Origin: Rheinheimera sp. 4Y26
GTDB taxonomy: Bacteria; Pseudomonadota; Gammaproteobacteria; Enterobacterales; Alteromonadaceae
Length of the DNA stretch: 64,000 nt
Direction of reading: 5' to 3'
NCBI RefSeq assembly: GCF_025245835.1
Contig: NZ_JAOBWS010000015.1
Span: 23,906-87,905, forward strand
The position numbers and the translations under genes were made by a program. Positions 48,858-57,434 of the stretch are shown here, piece after piece. The notes under the pieces were generated by a model, which did not search any database, was not told where the DNA came from, and saw nothing but the letters and a program-made list of their open reading frames with translations. Position 1 is the first letter of the stretch, and each line of letters begins with the position of its first letter.

Positions 48858-50210
48858 ATGAGTGGTAACAACGCCCGTTTATTGTTGGTTGATGATGATC
48901 CAAGCCTGCTGCGTTTGATGACATTACGGCTGGAAGGTGAAGGTTATCAGGTGATTAGCGCCGACTGTGCCGAAACCGCCTTAACTTTATTGGCAAAAAA
49001 TCCGGTGGACGTGGTGCTGAGCGACCTGCGCATGCCGGGGCTGGATGGTATGGCGCTGTTTGACGAAATTGCCAAACGTAATCCGGGTTTGCCCGTGGTG
49101 CTGATGACTGCCCATGGTTCTATTCCTGAAGCTGTAGCCGCCACACAGCGTGGTGTGTTTGGTTTTTTAACCAAACCGCTGAACAATGTCGAACTGAGAG
49201 ACATTTTGCAAAAAGCCGTACATCAGTCACATGTGCCGAGCAAAGACGAATGGCGTCAGGCGATAGTAACGCGCAGCAAAGGCATGGAACAGTTGCTGGA
49301 GCAGGCGTATCGGGTGGCGCAGCGTGATGTCAGTGTGCTGATCACGGGCGCCAGTGGTACAGGTAAAGAGTTGCTCGCTAAGGCCATTCATCAGGCCAGT
49401 CCCAGAGCACGCCGTCCTTTTGTTGCTATTAACTGCGGTGCTTTGCCGGAACATCTGCTCGAATCTGAATTATTTGGCCATACCAAAGGTGCTTTTACCG
49501 GCGCAGTGACTGAACATGCCGGTTTATTCCGCGAGGCCGATGGCGGCACGCTGTTTCTCGATGAAATTGGTGATATGCCGCTGCCGCTGCAGGTGAAATT
49601 ATTAAGGGCCTTGCAGGAGCGGCAAATCCGCCCTGTTGGCAGCGCCAAGTCTATTCCTATTGATGTGCGGATTATTTCCGCCACCCACCGCGATTTAAAG
49701 CAGGCGATGCAGGAGCAAAGTTTCCGCGAAGATTTGTATTATCGCCTGAACGTGGTGAATTTGCAGTTGCCCACCCTGCGTGAGCGCGCCGAAGATATTC
49801 CGCTGTTAGCGCGCCATGTACTGGCGCAAAGTGGCGAGCGCCATCATGTGCAGGTGAACCGTTTTTCCGAAGACGCCATGCAGGCGCTGGTGACAGCACA
49901 GTGGCCGGGCAATGTGCGCCAGCTGGTGAACGTGGTAGAACAATGTGTGGCCCTCACCAGCAGCCCGGTGATCAGTCTGGCGCTGGTGGAGCAGGCGCTG
50001 GCGCAAAACCGCAGCTTCTGGCCAACCTTAAGTGAAGCGCGGGATCAGTTTGAACGGCAATATCTGGTGCGGGTGCTGAAAATGTCTGAAGGCAATGTCA
50101 CCCGCGCGGCTGAGCTGGCCGGGCGTAACAGAACCGATTTTCATAAACTGCTGAAAAAACATGAGCTCAGTGCAGCTCAGGTGTCAGAGCAGGCTGATGA
50201 GCCGGAATAA
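48858..50210 (+). CDS. glrR: Sigma-54-dependent response regulator GlrR (QseF)
   Basis: A 450-residue NtrC-type activator. Receiver (LLLVDDD; phospho-Asp in VVLSDLRMPGLDG; TAHGS; TKPL), AAA+ domain (Walker A GASGTGKELLAKAIH; the sigma-54 contact loop GAFTGA in HTKGAFTGAVTEHAG; Walker B GGTLFLDEIGD) and a C-terminal Fis-type HTH (GNVTRAAELAGRNRTDFHKLLKKHEL). In enterobacteria it activates the glmY and rpoE promoters. Here a candidate target promoter lies upstream of glrK. Confidence 0.94.
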   Translation: MSGNNARLLLVDDDPSLLRLMTLRLEGEGYQVISADCAETALTLLAKNPVDVVLSDLRMPGLDGMALFDEIAKRNPGLPVVLMTAHGSIPEAVAATQRGVFGFLTKPLNNVELRDILQKAVHQSHVPSKDEWRQAIVTRSKGMEQLLEQAYRVAQRDVSVLITGASGTGKELLAKAIHQASPRARRPFVAINCGALPEHLLESELFGHTKGAFTGAVTEHAGLFREADGGTLFLDEIGDMPLPLQVKLLRALQERQIRPVGSAKSIPIDVRIISATHRDLKQAMQEQSFREDLYYRLNVVNLQLPTLRERAEDIPLLARHVLAQSGERHHVQVNRFSEDAMQALVTAQWPGNVRQLVNVVEQCVALTSSPVISLALVEQALAQNRSFWPTLSEARDQFERQYLVRVLKMSEGNVTRAAELAGRNRTDFHKLLKKHELSAAQVSEQADEPE

Positions 50211-50255
50211 TAACCCAGGCGCCTGCCGGCGCCGTGATCAGAGTGAGTCAGACGC

Positions 50256-50579
50256 ATGAATGAAAATTTTGCAGTCGAACCCGAAGTCCTGAAAACCAAA
50301 ATTACCGCAGAAACAGCCCGCATCAGCTGGCTGGAATTACAAAAGTTTTATGCTTCGGGCGCCGTGTTACAGGTGAGCGCACAGCTGGACCTGGTGGATG
50401 TGGCTTATGCTTTTGCCGTGGATGATAAAACCCAGGTGGCAAGCTGGCTGGCCCAACATCAGATAGCGCGGGTAGAACCGGCAGAGGCGCAGCAGTGGTA
50501 TGAACAAAAAGCTGAACTCTGGGCTGTAGTGATCTCTCCCTGGGTGCTGGTGCAGCAAACCACACGTGACACGCATTAA
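50256..50579 (+). CDS. DUF2288-family protein
   Basis: A 107-residue protein of the DUF2288 family: TAETARISWLELQKFYASGAVLQV, LDLVDVAYAFAVDDK, QVASWLAQHQIARV and the C-terminal LWAVVISPWVLVQ. Function unknown. It is free-standing between glrR and the HDOD gene. Confidence 0.85.
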   Translation: MNENFAVEPEVLKTKITAETARISWLELQKFYASGAVLQVSAQLDLVDVAYAFAVDDKTQVASWLAQHQIARVEPAEAQQWYEQKAELWAVVISPWVLVQQTTRDTH

Positions 50580-50721
50580 CCCCGTGTTATGCCAGCACTG
50601 TAACAGGGCTTTCACAACAAACTGCCGTACTGGCCTGAAGCAGGACATAGGCACTACACTGACATAAAGTAGTCATCTGCTGCCGGTGCATTTACCTGGC
50701 CGGCGCTTTGTGGAGAATATT

Positions 50722-52134
50722 ATGGCTGATGTACGGGGTCCGGCGGCCTGGATGCGGTTACTCGGGCAAATCAAATTGCCTGCCATTCAGAGTGTGGTGC
50801 TGGAGGTATGTCAGCTTAATGACAGCGCCGAAAGCAGTGCAGATGATTTGGCGCAGATTATTCTGCGTGATGCCAGCCTGACTTCCAAAGTGTTGCGGGT
50901 GGCTAACACTGTGCATTACAACAGATCCAGCAAACCTATTCAGACGGTGTCGCGCGCTATAGTGCAGATAGGTTTTGTGGAAGTAAAAAACATCACACTT
51001 GCCAGTGTGCTGATTGACAGTTTTCTCACCGGCAAACCCAAAACTTTGTTATTACAACGGCTGGCCCGTTCTTTTCACGCTGCGGTGCAGGCGCGCGCTA
51101 TGGTACCCAAACTGGACAGCGAGCGCCGCGAGCAGGTGTTTATTGCCGCTTTATTACGCCATGTGGCAGAACTTGCTTTACTGGCGAGCGGAGAGCCTGC
51201 CGCCGAACAGTTTATTGTCGAACGGGATCTGTACCCAGACGATGAACATGCCATTGCGATGAAATATCTGGGTGTCGGCATCGATACCCTGAACCGGGAG
51301 CTGGTGAAAGAATGGAAGCTGGGGGACATGTTGCAGGATGTGGTTAATCCAAACGCAAAAGCCAACACCGTCAGCGCCGTGATTAATCTGGCCGACAGTA
51401 TCAGCCAGCATATTATGCAAGGACTGACTTCACCCCAAATGGCGCGTAACTGCCAGCAATTGGCAATGATGTGTAATTTAAAGCTGGAAGAAAGCCAACA
51501 ACAAATTCTGCTGATGGCTGACGAAGCTGCAGTAGTGGCCAGCAGTTATGGTGCCGATAAAATTCTGCCGCAATTGCCGGACCGGCAAAAAGTGCTGGAA
51601 GTGACAGCGCAATATTCAGTGACCGACTTTGAACTGGTGCGCCATCTGAATATGTTGTTTAAGTTGTTCAGTCTGCAGGACAATTTATCGAAAATTTTGC
51701 ATTCGGCAGTGCTGTGCCTGCATGAAGGTGCGGCCTTGCCAAGGGTCAGTCTGATGTTGATGGACTACAAAAGTAAGTCGTTTGAACCCCGTTATGTTGC
51801 AGGGCGTGACACTTTATTGTGGCGCCAGCAATTAAAACTTGAGCTGGATAAATTGCAAAAAGGTGAGTTATTACATGACTTACTGACCCATCAGCAACCC
51901 ATCTGGCGCACGCAAAACACCACATCACAGCCATTGGGCCGGCTGGAGGTGTTGTTACCCAACGATGGTGATTGTCTGGTGGCTGCCTTAAAAGTGGAAA
52001 AACGGATTTTTGCGCTGTTATATGCCGATGCAGCAGGGCGGTCGCTGACTAACCGTCAGTTTGCGGAATTCCAATTGGTGGCGCAAACGCTGCAACTGAT
52101 GCTGCAATATCAGGAGAATCACCCGCCGTTATAA
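50722..52134 (+). CDS. HDOD-domain signalling protein with C-terminal GAF-like domain
   Basis: A 470-residue protein: HDOD domain (about 10-210; LPAIQSVVLEVCQL, IILRDASLTSKVLRVANTV, AIVQIGFVEVKNITL) then a helical region and a GAF-like C-terminal domain (about 315-465; LSKILHSAVLCLHEGAALPRVSLML ... ALLYADAAGR). HDOD proteins act in signalling and often lack catalytic HD residues. The ATG before ADVRGPAAW is chosen (GGAG upstream); the frame continues 12 codons upstream. Confidence 0.85.
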   Translation: MADVRGPAAWMRLLGQIKLPAIQSVVLEVCQLNDSAESSADDLAQIILRDASLTSKVLRVANTVHYNRSSKPIQTVSRAIVQIGFVEVKNITLASVLIDSFLTGKPKTLLLQRLARSFHAAVQARAMVPKLDSERREQVFIAALLRHVAELALLASGEPAAEQFIVERDLYPDDEHAIAMKYLGVGIDTLNRELVKEWKLGDMLQDVVNPNAKANTVSAVINLADSISQHIMQGLTSPQMARNCQQLAMMCNLKLEESQQQILLMADEAAVVASSYGADKILPQLPDRQKVLEVTAQYSVTDFELVRHLNMLFKLFSLQDNLSKILHSAVLCLHEGAALPRVSLMLMDYKSKSFEPRYVAGRDTLLWRQQLKLELDKLQKGELLHDLLTHQQPIWRTQNTTSQPLGRLEVLLPNDGDCLVAALKVEKRIFALLYADAAGRSLTNRQFAEFQLVAQTLQLMLQYQENHPPL

Positions 52135-52180
52135 CTGGCCGCTACAAAGGCTTGAGCTGTATGCACTTGTTGGCTTGACG

Positions 52181-52287
52181 AAAAAAAGGGAGCTGGTACA
52201 GGCCAGCTCCCAAACTGCAGAAAAGCATTAACACCGTGGAGTCGCATCCTTGTGTCAACCGTGCAAGTACGGTTTGTCTTCCTGACG
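52181..52287 (-). ncRNA. Candidate Fur-regulated small RNA (RyhB-like architecture)
   Basis: A minus-strand transcript of about 107 nt is predicted from the promoter at 52322-52294 to the T run at 52187-52181. It begins near GCGTCAGGAAGAC, recalling the RyhB 5' end, then an AACCGT/ACGGTT hairpin, an unpaired stretch with ACACAAGGATGC, and a 9-bp terminator stem GGGAGCTGG/CCAGCTCCC. No coding gene lies on this strand. A Fur-like box overlaps the promoter. The RyhB name is an analogy of size, control and layout, not shown homology. Confidence 0.6.
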
Positions 52288-52293
52288 CCGGAA

Positions 52294-52338
52294 ACTATAC
52301 AAGCTCTTTTGAGTTATTGCAAATAATTCTCATTTAAA
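52294..52338 (-). promoter_or_regulatory. sRNA promoter with Fur-like box
   Basis: On the minus strand TTGCAA (52322-52317), 17 bp, TATAGT (52299-52294). Directly upstream and overlapping the -35 is AAATGAGAATTATTTGC, close to gammaproteobacterial Fur boxes. TTGCAA is palindromic and also serves as -35 for the opposite strand. Confidence 0.6.
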
Positions 52339-52345
52339 TTATGCT
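52317..52345 (+). promoter_or_regulatory. Divergent promoter for the 63-aa gene
   Basis: TTGCAA (52317-52322), 17 bp, TATGCT (52340-52345) on the plus strand. The Fur-like box fills the spacer, so both directions could be iron-repressed. Confidence 0.5.
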
Positions 52346-52404
52346 GTTTTTATCCGGGCAGGGTTTTCCGTCTGATGTTGTGTTGCCGGAACAGGGAGAA
52401 AAAC

Positions 52405-52596
52405 ATGCAGGAGATGCAAACTGTGATGCCGGTACAGCTGCTGTTGATTTTATTGCTGTTGTTACCGGGTTTAGTACTGATTGGTATCGACTATCTGCTC
52501 TATCAATCATTCGACCGGCGGGTGTTGTCACTGGCGGTCGTGCTGGTGTTATTGCTGTTATGCTGTTCTTTGTTAAAAGCCGTCATCAGGCTGTAA
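52405..52596 (+). CDS. Small two-helix membrane protein (63 aa)
   Basis: A 63-residue hydrophobic protein (MQEMQTVMPVQ then LLLILLLLLPGLVLIGIDYL) with two predicted helices separated by YQSFDRRV. AGGGAGA lies about six bases before the ATG. It sits behind a promoter overlapping a Fur-like box, divergent from the candidate sRNA. No family recognised; it may belong with iron stress. It precedes the propeller kinase by 72 bp and could be co-transcribed with it. Confidence 0.55.
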   Translation: MQEMQTVMPVQLLLILLLLLPGLVLIGIDYLLYQSFDRRVLSLAVVLVLLLLCCSLLKAVIRL

Positions 52597-52668
52597 CTGA
52601 GCTATTGCGACGCCGGCAAAAAGCAACAATACTAGGCTCTAACATCAGGTTGTCGGAACAGAGCGGCT

Positions 52669-55600
52669 ATGTGGTTAAAGTGGGTACTGGTTTATTGTTG
52701 TTGCTGGTTCTGCGCCGCACCACTTCTGGCACAAAACAGTGTTGATACCACAGTTGGCCGCACTGCGGCAGAGCCAATTTCCGTTTACAGCCGCTTTATC
52801 CATTTGTCCCGTCAGCATCCGGGTTTATCTCAGGCTACCGCTTTAACTCAGGACTTACAGGGTTTTCTCTGGATTGGCACTCAGCATGGTTTATACCGTT
52901 ATGACGGCCAGGAGATTGAAGCTTTCCGCTCTAATCCAAGTGATAACAACAGCTTATCGGCAGACTGGATTTCCAGTTTGCTGGTTGACCACCGTGGTCT
53001 GCTGTGGATAGGCACCCGCTATGGTGGCCTGAATTTGTTTGACCCCACCACAGAAAAATTCAGCCGTATTCCGCTGCCGCGCGGCAGTGGAGTAGCCCAA
53101 CAGGTTGAAATCAGTGTGGTGTACCAGGATCAGCAGCATGAGATTTGGGTCGGTACCTATGGTGCCGGCTTATTCCGTTGGCAGGTTGAAAGCAAAGAGC
53201 TGGAAGTGGTACAGCTGCCGGGTGTGGCCAGTGAAATTGATGGTCAGTACATCAACACGCTGTTGCGGGATCAGGACGGTTATTTGTGGATAGGCACCGG
53301 CAATGCGCCGCTGCGCAGCAGAGGACAATCCAGAGGGGGCGCTTTACGCTGGCATCCACAGCGGCTGGATAAACAATTATTTACCATCCAGAATTCGGCT
53401 TTGACTGCAGCTGCTGTTACCGCCATTAAAACCGATTTAGCCGGTCAAATCTGGCTTGGTAGTTATGGTGGCGGTTTGTACCATTACCAAACCAGCTCCG
53501 CCAAACTCAGAGCTGTGCCGGCGCAACCCAAAACCCTGGCACAGGGTCTGGTCACCGACTTTGATTTTGCAGCTGACGGTGCACTCTGGGTCAGTAGTTA
53601 TGATCAGGGGTTGTGGCTGTTGCCACCGGATAAGCCGCAGTGGCAGCAGTTTAAAGCCAATCCTATGGTGCCTTATCAGATCCAGAGTAATAACCTGACC
53701 GGCTTGTTGCTGGATACCCAGGGTTCATTGTGGTTAAAAAGTCCGGCCGGTTTGTTTGCTTTATCGGCCATGGCGCAAAAAGTCCGTTCTCTGCCGACAG
53801 ACCCAAGTAACCCAAATTTGCTGGCGCATAATGATGTGTTTGCCATTACCCCGGCGCCGTCCGGCAAATATTGGCTTGCCAACCGCGATGGTGGTATTGC
53901 CCTGTTCGACCCGGCCACCGCCACGGTTCAACGCTGGCCCATTCAGGTGGCCGATGAGGTAAAACGCAAACCGACACTGGCGAGGCACGTGTTACAGGAT
54001 CCGGATGGGGTGGTTTGGATAGGAACAGACACTGGTTTATTTCAGCTCGACCAGCAGACAGGCCAGTGGCAACCTTTTGCGCTCAACGCAGAACCTGATC
54101 AACCGAATGTTGGCGTCTTGTATATAGACGGATTACAACAACTCTGGGTAGGCACCCGCGGCGACGGTTTGTTTTTATTAAAGCCTGGTGATATCCGGCA
54201 GTTTAAACAGGACCCGGCATCAGATACCGGTCTTGGCAGTAATACCATCAGCACCTTGCAGTCCGACAGTTATCACGATTTGTGGATAGGTTATGCCGAT
54301 CAGGGCATTTCCAGATTGCAGCATGCCACAGGCAAAATTCAGAGTTGGCGCGAAGGTGACGGTCGCGGGGCTGGGTTACGTTTTAACGGTATCCAGCTGA
54401 TTTATCAGGAAGCAGGTGAACTCTGGGTGCGTGCCGGCAATATTAACCACCGCGTGCTCAGAAACAGTCAGGATCCGCAAATTATCGAAGGTTTTAAATC
54501 CTATCTGGGCGCCGAAGATGCCGACTTAAAACTGCGTCAGGCTTTGCACTTTTTATGGTTGTACCGTACCAGCCTGCAACAGGATTTAGTGCAGTTTGGT
54601 GAACCCCATGGTTTTATGGCTACCACCTGGATTGGTTCCTGGTGGGTCACTGCACAGGGCATGCATCTGCGGGGTGGTAATCAGGGGCTGGATTATTATG
54701 CGCCGGCGCAGATCCCGGCCACGCCAAGGCCACTGGTGGCGCGGCTGACCGGTTTTAATTTATTTAATAAAAAAGTACGGCCACAAAACAGCTCTGATGC
54801 GGTGTTACAAAGAGCCATAGGTTATGCCGAGCAAATAAGGCTGGATTACGAGCAGGATATGTTTACGCTGCAGTTTTCCGCATTGGATTATGTGCAGCCA
54901 CAACAAACACGCTACCGCTACCGGCTGATAGGTTTTGACCGTGACTGGATAGAAACAGACGCCAACAGCAGGCGCGCCACTTATACCAGGCTGGCGCCCA
55001 ATGATTATCAGTTTGAAGTGATGGCAAAAAGCCCGGGCCAGGACTGGCAACAAGCCCAGGTCAGCAAAGTGCAAATCCGTATTCTGCCGCCCTGGTGGCT
55101 GACCTGGTACAGCAAACTTGCTGCGATAGTATTGTTATTTGGCAGTATCTGGTTGTTGTTACAATACCGGCTGCGCAGCGAACGTAAAACCCGTAACTGG
55201 CTGGAGCAGGTAGTCAGCAGCCGCACTGCTGAACTACAAACGCAAAATCAGGCGTTGGCCGACTCCTACCGTGATATGACCTTGCTGCAAATGCTGGCAA
55301 AACAAATCACCGCTTCGCTGGATTTGCAGGAAATTCTGTTTTTGTGCCACCAGAGCCTGAATGAAATTATGGACGTGCACGTGCTGGCCATTGGCATTTA
55401 CCGGCCCGAGCGTCAGTCGCTGGAGTTTAGTCACTGGCTGGAAGACGGCCGGCTGATGGCGCCTTTTGAGCTGAAACTACAGCCTGAACAGCATCTGGCT
55501 ACTGTGTGTTTTAATCAGCAGCGCGAAATGAATATTCAAAAACGTCAGGATTTCCTGAATTTCCTCGGTGAAATTCCACAGCCGCTGATGGGCGAACCTA

Positions 55601-56547
55601 TGCAATCGGTGTTGTACCTGCCATTGGTGGTCAATCACGAAAAAATCGGTTGTATGACAGTGCAAAGCCCGGTCGTAGCAGCTTTTAGCCCGCAACAAGT
55701 GAATCTGGTGCGCACTCTGGCCAGCAATATTGCCATCGCAGTGGCCAATGCCAATATTGTGGCGCGGTTGCAACAAACCCAGCAGCAGCTGGTGATGCAG
55801 GAAAAAATGGCCTCCCTGGGCGGCTTGGTGGCCGGTGTGGCACATGAAGTGAATACCCCCTTGGGCATTTGTGTGACGGCCGTGAGTCACCTGCAGTCAG
55901 AACTGAATGGTGTGAATAAAGCCCATCAGCAACAACAACTTGGGGCGCAGGCATTTAACCGTTTTCTTGAAACCGCCACTGCCACAGCAGAGATCCTCAG
56001 TAGCAATATTCAGCGGGCGGCGCAGCTGATTCAAAGTTTTAAACAGGTGGCGGTCGATAAATCGGCCAGCAGCGCCCGTGAATTTGACTTGTCGGCTTAT
56101 CTGCAGGAAGTGATGGCGTCATTGCAGCCTGAGCTGAATCGTTGTCATTGCCAATGGCAGCTTAGCAGTGAAGAAGCTTTAACCCTGTATGCCGACGCCG
56201 GCTCGCTGGCGCAGTTGTTAACTCATTTAGTGATGAACTCGGTGCAGCATGGTTTTACCGAAGATTTGCCGGCTGAGCCAAAAATCACCCTAAAACTGAG
56301 CCGCCAGGGCGGGCAAATTCAGCTGGAATACCGCGACAATGGTGTGGGTATGGACAGTGATACGCTAAAACGGTTATTTGACCCGTTTTTTACCACCAAA
56401 CGCAGTGCCGGCAACAGCGGCCTGGGCGCACATATCGTCTACAATCTGGTCACAGCACAACTGGGTGGCAGCATTTATGTCAGCAGTGAAACAGGTCAGG
56501 GCGTGTATTACCGCATTCTGTTGCCAGTACAACGGCGGCCTGCATAA
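52669..56547 (+). CDS. Two-component regulator propeller sensor kinase
   Basis: A 1292-residue protein: signal peptide, periplasmic beta-propeller built of reg_prop repeats (about 45-700; GFLWIGTQHGLYRYDG, GLLWIGTRYGGLNLFD, EIWVGTYGAGLF, GYLWIGTGN, VVWIGTDTGLF), Y_Y_Y domain (about 735-800), one transmembrane helix (WYSKLAAIVLLFGSIWLLL), a GAF-like domain (about 865-1020), dimerisation domain with GGLVAGVAHEVNTPLG and HATPase with NGVGMDSDTLKRLFDPF and SGLGAHIVYN. Unlike hybrid systems of Bacteroidetes it has no receiver and no AraC HTH. Its kinase core closely resembles that of the kinase at 41839-43434. Confidence 0.9.
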   Translation: MWLKWVLVYCCCWFCAAPLLAQNSVDTTVGRTAAEPISVYSRFIHLSRQHPGLSQATALTQDLQGFLWIGTQHGLYRYDGQEIEAFRSNPSDNNSLSADWISSLLVDHRGLLWIGTRYGGLNLFDPTTEKFSRIPLPRGSGVAQQVEISVVYQDQQHEIWVGTYGAGLFRWQVESKELEVVQLPGVASEIDGQYINTLLRDQDGYLWIGTGNAPLRSRGQSRGGALRWHPQRLDKQLFTIQNSALTAAAVTAIKTDLAGQIWLGSYGGGLYHYQTSSAKLRAVPAQPKTLAQGLVTDFDFAADGALWVSSYDQGLWLLPPDKPQWQQFKANPMVPYQIQSNNLTGLLLDTQGSLWLKSPAGLFALSAMAQKVRSLPTDPSNPNLLAHNDVFAITPAPSGKYWLANRDGGIALFDPATATVQRWPIQVADEVKRKPTLARHVLQDPDGVVWIGTDTGLFQLDQQTGQWQPFALNAEPDQPNVGVLYIDGLQQLWVGTRGDGLFLLKPGDIRQFKQDPASDTGLGSNTISTLQSDSYHDLWIGYADQGISRLQHATGKIQSWREGDGRGAGLRFNGIQLIYQEAGELWVRAGNINHRVLRNSQDPQIIEGFKSYLGAEDADLKLRQALHFLWLYRTSLQQDLVQFGEPHGFMATTWIGSWWVTAQGMHLRGGNQGLDYYAPAQIPATPRPLVARLTGFNLFNKKVRPQNSSDAVLQRAIGYAEQIRLDYEQDMFTLQFSALDYVQPQQTRYRYRLIGFDRDWIETDANSRRATYTRLAPNDYQFEVMAKSPGQDWQQAQVSKVQIRILPPWWLTWYSKLAAIVLLFGSIWLLLQYRLRSERKTRNWLEQVVSSRTAELQTQNQALADSYRDMTLLQMLAKQITASLDLQEILFLCHQSLNEIMDVHVLAIGIYRPERQSLEFSHWLEDGRLMAPFELKLQPEQHLATVCFNQQREMNIQKRQDFLNFLGEIPQPLMGEPMQSVLYLPLVVNHEKIGCMTVQSPVVAAFSPQQVNLVRTLASNIAIAVANANIVARLQQTQQQLVMQEKMASLGGLVAGVAHEVNTPLGICVTAVSHLQSELNGVNKAHQQQQLGAQAFNRFLETATATAEILSSNIQRAAQLIQSFKQVAVDKSASSAREFDLSAYLQEVMASLQPELNRCHCQWQLSSEEALTLYADAGSLAQLLTHLVMNSVQHGFTEDLPAEPKITLKLSRQGGQIQLEYRDNGVGMDSDTLKRLFDPFFTTKRSAGNSGLGAHIVYNLVTAQLGGSIYVSSETGQGVYYRILLPVQRRPA

Positions 56548-56560
56548 AAGCCGCCGTTTT
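56531..56560 (+). terminator. Terminator containing the kinase stop codon
   Basis: AACGGCGGC/GCCGCCGTT stem with the TAA of the kinase gene in its 10-nt loop, followed by TTTT. Confidence 0.75.
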
Positions 56561-56570
56561 CGTCTTGCAA

Positions 56571-56623
56571 TTATCTTTCGAATAGATAGAATGGCTTTCG
56601 AGTTTGTTATTTATCTTTCGAAT
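56571..56623 (+). promoter_or_regulatory. Phased CTTTCGA operator upstream of deoR-glmS
   Basis: CTTTCGA starts at 56575, 56595 and 56615, exactly 20 bp apart; the outer two are part of a 13-bp direct repeat TTATCTTTCGAAT. CTTTC-type repeats are typical operators of DeoR-family sugar regulators such as AgaR. The sites end about 20 bp before the deoR start, suggesting autoregulation. Confidence 0.65.
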
Positions 56624-56643
56624 CGAAACTTAAGCGGAAACTG

Positions 56644-57432
56644 ATGAATAAACGCAATACCCAACAACGCCGCAGGGCTATTCTGGAACTGCTGAATCAG
56701 CAGGGCGAAGTCAGTGTGGATGAACTGGCGTTACGGTTTGAAACTTCAGAAGTCACCATTCGAAAAGATTTAACAGCGCTGGAAGACAACGGTTTATTGC
56801 TGCGTAAATACGGTGGTGCAGTGCCACTGCCACAAGAGCTGATGGCTGAAACTGCAGGTAAAATTTCCGCCCGTAAACAGGCGCTGGCCAAAGCTGCGGC
56901 AAGCCTTATCCGCGACCACTACCGCATTATTATCGACAGTGGCAGCACCACAGCTGCTTTGTTGCCGGAGTTGTCTGCCAAACAAGGCCTGGTGGTGATG
57001 ACCAATTCGTTGTTTATTGCCAATAGCCTGCGCGAACTGGAACACGAACCCAAATTACTGATGACCGGCGGCAGCTGGGACGCTCAGTCTGAGTCTTTTC
57101 AGGGCCAGCTGGCGGAACAAGTGCTGCGCGCTTACGATTTTGATCAGCTGTTTATCGGTGCCGACGGCATTGATTTACAACGCGGCACTACCACTTTTAA
57201 TGAACTGACCAGCTTAAGCCGGGTGATGGCTGAGGTGGCGCGTGAAGTGGTGGTGATGGTTGAGTCCGATAAAATCGGCCGCAAAATTCATAATCTCGAA
57301 CTGCCGTGGACGTCGATAAAAATTCTGGTAACAGACGACAAGTTACCCGACACGGCAAAAAGGCAAATAGAACAGCAGGGTGTCAGAGTGATTTGTGCCC
57401 CTGTGCAACTCAATACGGAATTTTCGGAGTAA
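56644..57432 (+). CDS. DeoR-family transcriptional regulator of glmS (GlmR-like)
   Basis: A 262-residue DeoR regulator: N-terminal HTH ([22 protein letters not shown], then [24 protein letters not shown]) and C-terminal sugar-phosphate sensor domain ([47 protein letters not shown]). It is 2 bp upstream of glmS. In Pseudomonas aeruginosa a DeoR-type GlmR gene also adjoins glmS, so it probably senses an amino-sugar phosphate and controls glmS. Confidence 0.9.
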   Translation: MNKRNTQQRRRAILELLNQQGEVSVDELALRFETSEVTIRKDLTALEDNGLLLRKYGGAVPLPQELMAETAGKISARKQALAKAAASLIRDHYRIIIDSGSTTAALLPELSAKQGLVVMTNSLFIANSLRELEHEPKLLMTGGSWDAQSESFQGQLAEQVLRAYDFDQLFIGADGIDLQRGTTTFNELTSLSRVMAEVAREVVVMVESDKIGRKIHNLELPWTSIKILVTDDKLPDTAKRQIEQQGVRVICAPVQLNTEFSE

Positions 57433-57434
57433 AT

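Noticed and set aside
52341..52745. 134-codon frame overlapping the 63-aa gene
   Set aside because: It overlaps the start of the kinase gene, has no ribosome-binding site and low-complexity Gly/Val content; the 63-aa frame has a good Shine-Dalgarno.
57306..57434. Upstream extension of GlmS
   Set aside because: GlmS must start MCGIVG because Cys1 is the nucleophile after Met removal; the extension lies inside deoR.
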